DNA from: an uncultured Syntrophobacterales bacterium
GTDB lineage: Bacteria; Desulfobacterota; Syntrophia; Syntrophales; UBA5619
Reading direction: 5' to 3'
DNA length: 34,368 bases
Assembly: GCA_903928915.1 (NCBI GenBank)
Contig: CAIYSL010000013.1
Location: forward strand, 1-34,368
A program made the translations under genes and the position numbers. Of the stretch, positions 15,736-25,890 are shown in pieces (within the stretch, counting starts at the first letter, position 1; every line of letters starts with the position of its first letter). The notes beneath the pieces are model-generated. The model was given only the letters and a program-made list of their open reading frames with translations. It had not been told where the DNA came from and searched no databases.

Positions 15736-16161
15736 ATGAGCGCGAACAGCCATCGGGAGAGCAAAAGGCCGGGCCGGGCCGGAATAGCGGGGACGGCTCT
15801 CTTCGTTTCGGCCTTCGCCCTGTTCGTGCCGTTGTCCGCAGGCGCCCTGTACGCCGCCGGTGCGGGGGGCGCCATCCCCCGAGGGGAGGCGGCGCAGGCG
15901 ACGCCCCGGGAGCAGGAGCGGCGCGGGCCGCTTCCATCCGTCGATCGGACGATCCTGCCGCCGCCCGTGCCGCTGCCGCCGCCGGCGCAGGCGCCGGGCC
16001 TCCCGGAAAACCGGGGCGCCGTCAACCCCCGAACGGGCGAGCGCTACCTCCCTTCCGGCACGGGGGTCATCAACCCGCGCACCGGCGAGTACTATCCGCC
16101 CAGCGGCGGTGGGTACATCAACCCCCGGACCGGCGAGTATTTCCCCGCGGTCGATCGATAG
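15736..16161 (+). CDS. Small exported protein with proline linker and three NPRTGE repeats
   Basis: I do not recognise a named family for this 141-residue protein. The ATG at 15736 follows a GGGGAGAGGGG ribosome site. A basic N-terminus and a hydrophobic stretch at residues of about 17-40 look like a signal peptide or membrane anchor. A charged and proline-rich linker with PPPVPLPPPAQAP follows. The last 48 residues are exactly three 16-residue repeats built on the core NPRTGE followed by Tyr/Arg and an aromatic residue. Exported or cell-envelope location is likely. It stands alone, convergent with purQ, separated by 30 bp. The repeat may be a binding or assembly unit; function is unknown. 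Confidence 0.75.
   Translation: MSANSHRESKRPGRAGIAGTALFVSAFALFVPLSAGALYAAGAGGAIPRGEAAQATPREQERRGPLPSVDRTILPPPVPLPPPAQAPGLPENRGAVNPRTGERYLPSGTGVINPRTGEYYPPSGGGYINPRTGEYFPAVDR
16015..16158 (+). repeat. Three tandem 48-bp coding repeats
   Basis: Units at 16015-16062, 16063-16110 and 16111-16158 each encode 16 residues with the invariant core NPRTGE. The third unit ends exactly at the stop codon. The DNA has diverged at third positions, so the repeats are kept at the protein level. Confidence 0.85.
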
Positions 16162-16191
16162 CGGCGCTGAGTGTGTCCCGGTCAACAGTCG

Positions 16192-17016
16192 CTAGAAGGC
16201 GCCGCTCCTGATGAAGTCGGCGGCGTTCCGGAACAGGGCGAGCCCGGCCCCCTCTTCGGGGAGCTCCTCCCGCGTCCAGCGGGGGTGGTTGGTCCGGTGG
16301 AGATACGCCTCGGGGTGGGGCATCAGACCGAAGATCCGGCCCGTCTGGTTGCAGATCCCGGCGACCGCGTCGACGGAGCCGTTGGGGTTTGCCGGGTACT
16401 CCGGCGTCGCCCGCCCGGTCTGCTCGTCGCTGTACTGCAGGCAGATGAGGTGCTCCCGGTGGAGCCGGGCCAGGAGCTCCTCGTCGGCGGGGACGAATTT
16501 CCCCTCGCCGTGGCGGACCGGCAGCGGGAGGCGTTTCAGCCCGTTCGTGAAGACGCAGGGAGAGGCGGGATCGACACGCAGGTGGACCCAGCGGTCCTCG
16601 AACCGTCCCGAGTCGTTGAAGGTGAGCGTGGCGGTCTGCCGGTCGATGCGCCCGTCGAGCCCCGGGAGCATCCCCAGTTTGACCAGCAGCTGGAACCCAT
16701 TGCACACCCCGAGGATCAGCTTCCCGGCGGCGATGAACCGGCTGAACTGGGCGAAGAGCTTCTCGCTGCTCCCGGCCACGGGCGCGTGGAGGATCCGGTT
16801 CGCCCCGGCCTTGGCCGATCCGAGGTCGTCGCCGTCGAGAAATCCGCCGGGGAGGTTCAGGAAGTGGTAGTCGTCGAGCCGCTTCTCCCCCGCGAGGAGC
16901 TCGCTGATGTGGACGATCTGGGCGTCGAACCCGGCGAGCCGGCAGGCGTGGGCCATCTCCATCTCGCAGTTCGTTCCGTTCCCGGTGATGACGATCGCTT
17001 TGATTCGCTCAGGCAT
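16192..17016 (-). CDS. purQ: Phosphoribosylformylglycinamidine synthase glutaminase subunit PurQ
   Basis: PurQ is the glutamine amidotransferase that supplies ammonia to PurL in the fourth step of de novo purine synthesis. This 274-residue protein is longer than the roughly 225-residue PurQ of Bacillus. The catalytic cysteine sits in GVCNGFQLL, and the His-Glu pair in LMPHPEAY, completing the triad. The ATG at 17016 was chosen to begin directly before the first strand (IKAIVITGNGTNCE), with a weak GGGATGGA ribosome site. It lies downstream of the purL fusion on the same strand, separated by 184 bp that contain a repeat-like element. Confidence 0.93.
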   Translation of the reverse strand: MPERIKAIVITGNGTNCEMEMAHACRLAGFDAQIVHISELLAGEKRLDDYHFLNLPGGFLDGDDLGSAKAGANRILHAPVAGSSEKLFAQFSRFIAAGKLILGVCNGFQLLVKLGMLPGLDGRIDRQTATLTFNDSGRFEDRWVHLRVDPASPCVFTNGLKRLPLPVRHGEGKFVPADEELLARLHREHLICLQYSDEQTGRATPEYPANPNGSVDAVAGICNQTGRIFGLMPHPEAYLHRTNHPRWTREELPEEGAGLALFRNAADFIRSGAF

Positions 17017-17071
17017 CGTATTCCATCCCGTTTCTTTACTCGTATGAACTAACGCCGCCGCTGCCCTGCCG

Positions 17072-17138
17072 CCGTCATTCCGGCGCAAGCCTGAATCCAG
17101 CGACTTCCCGGGCGCCGGACTGGATCCGGCATGACAGC
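17072..17138. repeat. Degenerate intergenic palindromic (REP-like) element
   Basis: The left arm has GTCATTCCGG and GAATCCAG, and the right arm has CTGGATCCGGCATGAC, so the outer and inner parts pair as an imperfect palindrome. This resembles the dispersed CGTCATTCC-type repeats seen in many proteobacterial genomes. It lies between the purL fusion and purQ. Confidence 0.5.
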
Positions 17139-17200
17139 GCTGACCCGGGACTGTTCATCCCTTCCGCGATGGGATCGCGCCCATCCGTCGTACGCTCCCC

Positions 17201-20191
17201 TCAGAAGGCGAGCGGTTTGAGCCATGCCGCCTTGAGGGCGGCGCAATCCGCCTCGACGATCCGCTCCCCGCCGAGGCCGTCGATCCTGAGGACGCCTGCG
17301 GCGATCACCCTGCCCACCGGGGCGCAGTCGCAGCCCGCGAGCGCGGCCGCGAAGGCCTCCCGGTTGTCCGGCCGGACGGTCACGACGAAGCGGCTCTGCG
17401 ATTCCGCGAACAACAGCTCGTCGTTCCTGCCGATCCCCTCCGCCGGCACCTGCCGCAGGTCCGCCTCCAGCCCCAGGCCGCCGGCAAAGGCCGTCTCGGC
17501 AAGGGCCACGCCGAGCCCCCCGTCGGAGCAGTCGTGGCAGGAGGCGACCAGCCCCGCGGCCATCGCCCGGTGGAGCGCCTCGTACAGCGCCCGCGCCGCC
17601 GCGGGCCGCACCCGGGGGACGGAGTTTCCGACGGCCCCGTTCAGGGCGTACCACTCCGAGGCGCCGAGCTCCCGGTAGGTCTTCCCCAGGACATACAGGA
17701 GGTCTCCCGGGCGTTTGGCGTCCATCGTCACGGCCCTGCGCACGTCCTCCATCTTCCCCAGGGTGGAGTAGAGCAGGGTGGGGGGGATCGAGATCCGGAC
17801 CGCGCCGATCTGATAGTCGTTCTTCATGCTGTCCTTCCCGGAGATGCAGGGAACACCGTAGGCAGTCGTGACGTCGTAGAGGGCCTGGTTGGCCCGGACG
17901 AGCTGCGCGAGCTTGTAGTCCCCGTCGGGGTTCTTCTCCGAGCGGATCGGGTCGCACCAGCAGAAGTTGTCGAGCCCGGCCAGGCGGTGGAGCGGCGCCC
18001 CGACGGCAATCGCGTTCCGGATAGCCTCGTCGATGGCACAGGCGGCCATGTGGTAGGCGTCGATGTCGCTGTACCGCGGACAGATGCCACTCGCGATCAC
18101 GATCCCCGCGAAGGAGTCCAGGAGCGGGCGGATCACCGCAGCGTCGCTCGGTCCGTCGTTGGCGGCGCCGGTCAGGGGTTTGACCACGCTTCCCCCCTGC
18201 ACCTCGTGGTCGTACTGGCGGACCACCGACTCCTTGCTGCAGATGTTCAGCCTGCCGAGCATCGCTTTCAGCGCCGCCCCGAGGTCGGCCGGTTCGGCAA
18301 AGACCGGTTCCTGATGGCGGGGAGCCGACCAGGCGGCGTTCAGCCGCATCTGCGGGAGGCCGCCGTGGAGAAAGGACATCTCCACGCAGGCCACGGTCTG
18401 GCGGCCGTACCGGATGTGGAACCAGCCCGAATCGGTGTACCGGCCCAGCACCGTCGCCTCGCAGTCCATCTTCTTGGCTAGCCGGAGGAATTCCTCGCTC
18501 CGCTCCGGGGCCACGGCCAGCGTCATCCGCTCCTGGGACTCGGAGATCAGGATCTCCCAGGGGTCGAGCCCCGGGTACTTGAGCGGCGCCTCCGCCAGGT
18601 CGATCTCGCAGCCGCCGGAGAGCTGCGCCGTCTCGCCCACCGACGACGAGAGGCCGCCGGCGCCGTTGTCGGTGATGGCGCGGTACAGCCCCCGGTCGCG
18701 GGCAACGAGCAGGAAATCGGTCATCTTCTTCTGGGTGATCGGATCGCCGATCTGGACCGCCGTCACCGGGGACCCCTCGTGGAGCTCCTCGGAGGAGAAG
18801 GTTGCGCCGTGGATCCCGTCCTTGCCGATCCTGCCGCCGGTCATCACCACCAAGTCGCCGGGCAGGATCTCCTTGGTGTGGGTCGGCTCGCCGTTGATCC
18901 GGGCGGGCATGATCCCGCCGGTGCCGCAGTAGACCAGGGGCTTGCCGAGGTACCGCTCGTCGAACACGAGGCAGCCGTTCACCGTGGGGATGCCGCTCTT
19001 GTTCCCGCCGTGCTCCACCCCCTCGCGCACCCCCTCGTAGATCCGCCGCGGATGGAGGACCCGCGGAGGCAGGGGCTTGTCATAGTCCGGCGGGGCGAAA
19101 CAGAAGACGTCGGTGTTGAAGATCAGCTTCGCCCCCTTGCCGCAGCCGAAGGGGTCCCGGTTGACCCCCACGATCCCGGTGAGGGCGCCGCCGTAGGGGT
19201 CCAGCGCCGACGGGGAGTTGTGGGTCTCCACCTTGAACACGAGGTTCCAGTCGGCGTCGAACCGGATGATCCCGGCGTTGTCCGAGAAGACGGACAGACA
19301 CCAGTCGTTCTCCCCCATCCGCTCCCGGATCTCCCGGGTGGAGCGCTTGATGTAGGTGGAAAACAGCGAGTCGATCTCGGCGACGCCCCCCGCGCCGTCG
19401 TCGTAGGCGATCCGGGCGTTGAAGATCTTGTGCTTGCAGTGTTCGGACCAGGTCTGGGCGAGGCATTCGAGCTCCGCGTCGGTCATCCGGGCGTCCAGGC
19501 CGACCTCCCGGCGGCGGGCGAGGACCGCGGGGTCCTTCAGGTAGTCGCGGAGGATCCGCATCTCCTCGAGCGTCAGGGCGAGCACCCGTTCGTTGCTGAT
19601 CCGGACGAGCTCCTCGTCCGGCCGGTCGAGGTCGATCATCTCCGTGTGGGGGCGGTTCTCCCCGGCGACGCGGGGTACGGTGGGGTTCATCCCCCGGGCC
19701 GCATCCCAGGCCGCGCCCTCGACGATCTCGCAGCGCTCGATCAGGTCGTTGGCCAAAAGCTCCGAGGCGATCCGCTCGGCGTCCGCCCGGGTGAGCACGT
19801 CGCGGGGGCAGCCGCGGTCGACGGCGCCGATTACGTACTGCCGCGACGTGAAGACCTTGACGGGTTTGCCGACCAGCAGGCCGATCGCCTCCCCGGCCGT
19901 CTTGCCTACGTTGTCGGTGACCCCGGGCCGGAACCCCACCTCGACCAGCCAGTCGAACCCGCGGGCCAGCCCCCGGTCGACACTGAAGGTCTGGATCACG
20001 GGGTCGGAGAGCGGGCCGCGCGCGGCCTGCTCCAGCTCCTCCCGGGTCAGGGGGGTGTCGATCGTGTACACCTCGACCGTCTTTACCGAATCCACCTGGA
20101 TGCGGAGATGCTCGACGATCCGTTTCTTGATCTTTTCCCCGAGGGCGTCCCTGATCCCTTCTCTGAACCCGATCTCGATGCGATTTGCCAT
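17201..20191 (-). CDS. purL: PurS-PurL fusion, phosphoribosylformylglycinamidine synthase
   Basis: This 996-residue protein carries out the synthetase part of the FGAM synthase reaction, using ATP and PurQ-derived ammonia. The first 160 residues look like two PurS-like units (MANRIEIGFREGIRD, then FDWLVEVGFRPGVTD), which in other bacteria form the separate PurS subunit. The PurL core follows with TWSEHCKHK, VFKVETHNSPSALDPYGGA, the metal and nucleotide loop GGNKSGIPTVNG, ISESQERM and the C-terminal SCHDCSDGGLGVALAE. The ATG at 20191 follows an AGGAA site. The glutaminase domain is not fused, which fits the separate purQ downstream. It has its own promoter upstream and no frameshift is seen. 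Confidence 0.95.
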   Translation of the reverse strand: MANRIEIGFREGIRDALGEKIKKRIVEHLRIQVDSVKTVEVYTIDTPLTREELEQAARGPLSDPVIQTFSVDRGLARGFDWLVEVGFRPGVTDNVGKTAGEAIGLLVGKPVKVFTSRQYVIGAVDRGCPRDVLTRADAERIASELLANDLIERCEIVEGAAWDAARGMNPTVPRVAGENRPHTEMIDLDRPDEELVRISNERVLALTLEEMRILRDYLKDPAVLARRREVGLDARMTDAELECLAQTWSEHCKHKIFNARIAYDDGAGGVAEIDSLFSTYIKRSTREIRERMGENDWCLSVFSDNAGIIRFDADWNLVFKVETHNSPSALDPYGGALTGIVGVNRDPFGCGKGAKLIFNTDVFCFAPPDYDKPLPPRVLHPRRIYEGVREGVEHGGNKSGIPTVNGCLVFDERYLGKPLVYCGTGGIMPARINGEPTHTKEILPGDLVVMTGGRIGKDGIHGATFSSEELHEGSPVTAVQIGDPITQKKMTDFLLVARDRGLYRAITDNGAGGLSSSVGETAQLSGGCEIDLAEAPLKYPGLDPWEILISESQERMTLAVAPERSEEFLRLAKKMDCEATVLGRYTDSGWFHIRYGRQTVACVEMSFLHGGLPQMRLNAAWSAPRHQEPVFAEPADLGAALKAMLGRLNICSKESVVRQYDHEVQGGSVVKPLTGAANDGPSDAAVIRPLLDSFAGIVIASGICPRYSDIDAYHMAACAIDEAIRNAIAVGAPLHRLAGLDNFCWCDPIRSEKNPDGDYKLAQLVRANQALYDVTTAYGVPCISGKDSMKNDYQIGAVRISIPPTLLYSTLGKMEDVRRAVTMDAKRPGDLLYVLGKTYRELGASEWYALNGAVGNSVPRVRPAAARALYEALHRAMAAGLVASCHDCSDGGLGVALAETAFAGGLGLEADLRQVPAEGIGRNDELLFAESQSRFVVTVRPDNREAFAAALAGCDCAPVGRVIAAGVLRIDGLGGERIVEADCAALKAAWLKPLAF

Positions 20192-20243
20192 AGCGCTTCC
20201 TAAAGAGGTTTGCCCGCGAGGGTGCGGGCGTGATGTTTGGGTG

Positions 20244-20272
20244 TTCATACCAGATACGGGCGGAAAAAACAA
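20244..20272 (-). promoter_or_regulatory. Candidate sigma-70 promoter of the purL fusion
   Basis: On the minus strand TTGTTT (20267-20272) is separated by 17 bp from TATGAA (20244-20249). The leader would be about 45 nt and contains the inverted repeat GCCCGC/GCGGGC. Confidence 0.55.
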
Positions 20273-20432
20273 TCGTGCTTCCGGAGACAGGGCAGGGGCG
20301 GCGGCGAATGCGTGCTGAGCAGGGGCATCCTCACTGCTGCTGCGCGCCTGCATCGTGCGATAGGGCGGCCACTTCTCGCGCACGCCTCCCTCTGCGGCCC
20401 TGGCAGGTAAATCTCTGTCAAGAGCAAACCCC

Positions 20433-20461
20433 TTGACAGCGACAATGAACTTCTCTAGGAT
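20433..20461 (+). promoter_or_regulatory. Sigma-70 promoter of the Fur/PerR-like gene
   Basis: TTGACA (20433-20438), a 17-bp spacer and TAGGAT (20456-20461) form a strong promoter. The dyad at 20467-20489 begins about where transcription would start. Confidence 0.75.
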
Positions 20462-20466
20462 GGAAC

Positions 20467-20489
20467 CAAACCGGAATGGTTCCGGTTTG
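20467..20489. promoter_or_regulatory. Perfect 10-bp-arm dyad, probable operator of the Fur-like protein
   Basis: CAAACCGGAA and its perfect complement flank a 3-bp TGG centre. The site sits on the transcription start of the Fur-like gene. Its core GGAATGGTTCCGG recurs with one change upstream of katG. It is not a classical A/T-rich Fur or PerR box. Confidence 0.65.
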
Positions 20490-20564
20490 CCTTTTGGGCC
20501 CGGGGAGTTGGACCTCCCGGAAGGTCCGCAGGCGGGGCGTGCGATACGACCCGGAGCGAGTCCT

Positions 20565-21017
20565 ATGACGCGGGAAGGGATGATCGAGAGTCTGCGCGAG
20601 AAGGGGCTGAAGGTTACCTCCCAGCGGCTGGCGGTTATCGACATCCTCATGGAACAGCGGGTTCTCCACCCCAGCGCCGCCCGGGTGTTCGCCGCAGCAA
20701 CAGGCCGGGGATATCGACTGAGCCTTTCCACCGTCTACGCCACGCTCCACGAGTTTTCCCGGCACGGCCTCATCAAGACCCTTGAGTTCGACCAGAGGGA
20801 GAACCGCTACGAGATGAACCCCGAGGAGCACATCAACTTGATCTGCGAGGGGTGCGGGAGGATCAGCGATTACCCCGTCTCCCGGGCTGTCAGCGAGGAA
20901 ACCCTCCTGGCGGACAGGGGGTTTCGGGTGCGCCGGACCAGGATGGAGTATTACGGCTTCTGCCGGGGGTGCCTGCGCGGCGGTTCGTCCAGGAAACCCC
21001 GCGCGGGCAAGACCTGA
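20565..21017 (+). CDS. Fur-family peroxide-type regulator (PerR-like)
   Basis: This 150-residue regulator belongs to the Fur family, which includes iron (Fur) and peroxide (PerR) sensors. The ATG at 20565 is preceded by GGAG. The winged helix covers SLSTVYATLHEF. Structural zinc cysteines are complete: Cys94-Cys97 and Cys133-Cys136. A gapless alignment from memory with Bacillus PerR gives His35, Glu83, His89, Asn91 and Asp102 at the regulatory metal positions (His37, Asp85, His91, His93, Asp104 in Bacillus). The Asp102 marks PerR rather than Fur, while Asn91 replaces a histidine ligand. katG follows 222 bp downstream, and a shared dyad lies before both genes, so it probably represses itself and katG and responds to peroxide. 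Confidence 0.88.
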   Translation: MTREGMIESLREKGLKVTSQRLAVIDILMEQRVLHPSAARVFAAATGRGYRLSLSTVYATLHEFSRHGLIKTLEFDQRENRYEMNPEEHINLICEGCGRISDYPVSRAVSEETLLADRGFRVRRTRMEYYGFCRGCLRGGSSRKPRAGKT

Positions 21018-21051
21018 TGCCGGCGGCGGGCCATTTTTTTTTGCCTGTCGT

Positions 21052-21066
21052 CTGGAATGATTCCGG
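21052..21066. promoter_or_regulatory. Second copy of the Fur-like operator, upstream of katG
   Basis: The sequence CTGGAATGATTCCGG shares 12 of 13 core bases with the dyad at 20471-20485. It lies in the 222-bp gap between the Fur-like gene and katG, after a run of nine T at 21034-21042. I cannot place a convincing promoter here, so its exact relation to the katG start of transcription is open. Confidence 0.6.
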
Positions 21067-21209
21067 ATACCATCGGCCGGGGCGAAGAAAAGGACCCGGG
21101 AAGAGGGGCAGATCACCGTGAAAATGGAGAGGCGCCGCATGTGCCCTGCCACAGCCCTACGGGTGGCCTGGCACGGCCGGGCTTCCCCGAGCGCAGGTCA
21201 TGCCGTTGA

Positions 21210-23435
<2,226 letters not shown>

Positions 23436-23436
23436 G

Positions 23437-23466
23437 TGCCGCCTGGAGGGCTTCGGGCAGGCGGCA
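23437..23466 (+). repeat. 9-bp stem-loop at the end of katG
   Basis: TGCCGCCTG and its perfect complement enclose a 12-nt loop, starting directly after the katG stop codon. There is no T run after it. Confidence 0.55.
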
Positions 23467-23493
23467 GGAAACAGGGAAACGGTCAGCCAACGG

Positions 23494-23532
23494 CCGGTTC
23501 AGCGGACGGCAGAGCAGTCGCCGCTGAACCGG
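23494..23532. repeat. Perfect 12-bp inverted repeat between katG and the AAA ATPase gene
   Basis: CCGGTTCAGCGG (23494-23505) and its exact complement (23521-23532) enclose 15 nt. It lies in a non-coding 223-bp gap and is not followed by T residues. It could be a second RNA stem or a protein-binding site. Confidence 0.6.
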
Positions 23533-23623
23533 ACCGTCGTGCCCTGTGCCGGAGGTTCACCGCCTGTTTCTTCGGGAAGCGGGACCGCGCCGCGGTATTC
23601 GCGACCGCGTCGCGGCGGGGCGG

Positions 23624-23652
23624 TTGATTTTTCCCCGGCGCTGTTCTATAAG
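23624..23652 (+). promoter_or_regulatory. Candidate promoter directly before the AAA ATPase start
   Basis: TTGATT (23624-23629), a 17-bp spacer and TATAAG (23647-23652) look like a promoter, but the -10 box lies only 6 nt before the ATG at 23659. If used, the message would be leaderless or nearly so. Confidence 0.4.
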
Positions 23653-23658
23653 GGGCGC

Positions 23659-24363
23659 ATGCATCTCACCGGCGTAACGCTCCATCCTGCGAAGTACCCC
23701 ACCCGGAGTTTCTATCCCTTCAGCCTGCCGCTGTTTCAGCAGACGGAACGGATCGCCTTCACGACCCCGGTCACCCTGTTCGTCGGAGAAAACGGTTCGG
23801 GGAAATCGACCCTGCTGCGGGCGATCGCCCGCGCCTGCGGGATCCACATCTGGCAGGAAGCGGAGCGGCGCCGCTTCGCCCCGAACCCCTACGAGGAGGC
23901 GCTGGGCGACTACCTGAGCGTCGAATGGGTGGACGGGAACGTTCCCGGCTCGTTCTTCGGTTCGGACAGTTTCCGCCACTTTCGCCAGGTCCTCGACGAA
24001 TGGGCGGCAGCCGACCCGGGCCAGCTCGACTACTTCGGGGGCCGCTCGCTGATGACCCAGTCGCACGGCGAATCGCTGATGTCCTTCTTCCGTTCCCGGT
24101 ACCGGATCAAGGGGCTGTATCTGCTCGACGAGCCGGAGACAGCGCTTTCGCCCAAGAGTCAGCTCGGGCTCCTGGAAGTGATGCAGGAGGCCGGCCGGGG
24201 CGGTCAGGCCCAGTTTCTGATCGCCACCCACTCGCCGCTGCTGATGGCGGCCCCGCAGGCGGCGATCTACAACTTCGATCGGATTCCGCTCGGGCAGATC
24301 GCCTATGGAGAAACGGAGCACTACCGCATCTACCGGGATTTTCTCCAGCACCCGCCGAAATAG
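23659..24363 (+). CDS. Small ABC-type AAA family ATPase (COG3910-like)
   Basis: This 234-residue protein is a compact stand-alone ATPase of the ABC/SMC-like AAA type. Walker A is GENGSGKS (residues 43-50), a degenerate signature QSHGES lies at 134-139, Walker B is LYLLDEPE (about 153-160), and the switch histidine is His191 in IATHSP. The ATG at 23659 follows AAGGGG. There is no membrane partner gene beside it, so it is unlikely to be a transporter component. It resembles predicted ATPases of the COG3910 group whose role is not established. It lies between katG and mdh, with gaps of more than 200 bp on both sides, so it is probably its own unit. Confidence 0.82.
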   Translation: MHLTGVTLHPAKYPTRSFYPFSLPLFQQTERIAFTTPVTLFVGENGSGKSTLLRAIARACGIHIWQEAERRRFAPNPYEEALGDYLSVEWVDGNVPGSFFGSDSFRHFRQVLDEWAAADPGQLDYFGGRSLMTQSHGESLMSFFRSRYRIKGLYLLDEPETALSPKSQLGLLEVMQEAGRGGQAQFLIATHSPLLMAAPQAAIYNFDRIPLGQIAYGETEHYRIYRDFLQHPPK

Positions 24364-25599
<1,236 letters not shown>

Positions 25600-25624
25600 C
25601 CCCTTCCCGCTGTCCTGCGCGCAC

Positions 25625-25653
25625 GGCCTCCCCGCTCGGGGAGGCCTTTTTTT
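25625..25653 (+). terminator. Intrinsic terminator of mdh
   Basis: A perfect 9-bp stem (GGCCTCCCC with its complement) and a GCTC loop are followed by seven T residues. It begins 26 bp after the mdh stop codon. Confidence 0.95.
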
Positions 25654-25667
25654 CGGCTGCGCACGAG

Positions 25668-25686
25668 TGGTAGGTATCGCCTACCA
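25668..25686. repeat. Perfect 7-bp dyad upstream of the cbb3 locus
   Basis: TGGTAGG and its complement flank TATCG. It lies 15 bp after the mdh terminator and upstream of the FNR-like box, so it could be a regulator site for the oxidase operon. Evidence is only the symmetry. Confidence 0.35.
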
Positions 25687-25692
25687 GTTCCC

Positions 25693-25706
25693 TTACGAAC
25701 GATCAA
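25693..25706. promoter_or_regulatory. FNR/FixK-like half-conserved box before ccoN
   Basis: TTACG-AACG-ATCAA matches 7 of 10 positions of the FNR consensus TTGAT-N4-ATCAA with the right spacing. It lies just upstream of a possible -35 box, which is where an FNR-type activator would sit. cbb3 oxidase operons are commonly under FNR/FixK control. Confidence 0.4.
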
Positions 25707-25708
25707 CG

Positions 25709-25737
25709 TTGTGCTCAGGCTGACCATCGCTTAGCAT
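25709..25737 (+). promoter_or_regulatory. Candidate promoter of the cbb3 oxidase locus
   Basis: A poor -35 box TTGTGC, a 17-bp spacer and TAGCAT form a weak promoter that would need an activator. The leader to ccoN would be about 150 nt. The rest of the 291-bp gap holds nothing else I can support. Confidence 0.4.
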
Positions 25738-25890
25738 ACGGCCAGGCGTTTTTCCGTCTCCGGACCTCGACGGTCAACCGCCGCCGGTTGCTACAGGTTA
25801 CCCCTGAACGGGTATGGTCGCCGGTGCGCTGCCTCAGCGTATCGCCCCGGGGGAGAACGTCATCGAATTCGCTCAGGACGGCAGGTACGC

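Larger units (their letters stand above)
20192..20564. other. Gene-free 373-bp region between the purL fusion and the Fur-like gene
   Basis: The region holds the divergent promoters of the purL fusion (minus strand) and the Fur-like gene (plus strand), a short 6-bp hairpin in the purL leader, and the 23-bp dyad of the Fur-like promoter. No convincing gene or riboswitch is seen in the rest. Confidence 0.7.

Noticed and set aside
16015-16158. The 48-bp repeats as a CRISPR or mobile repeat.
   Set aside because: They are contiguous without spacers, in frame, and diverged at third positions, so they are a protein repeat.
20192-20260. A purine riboswitch in the purL leader.
   Set aside because: The leader of about 45 nt is too short for a purine aptamer and only a 6-bp hairpin is seen.
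21018-21042. A run of nine T after the Fur-like gene as an intrinsic terminator.
   Set aside because: The GC-rich stretch before it forms only a very weak stem, so termination is not supported.
21157-21180. A sigma-54-like TGGCAC motif upstream of katG.
   Set aside because: The -12 GC dinucleotide is one base out of place and the TTGC part is missing, so the match is not credible.
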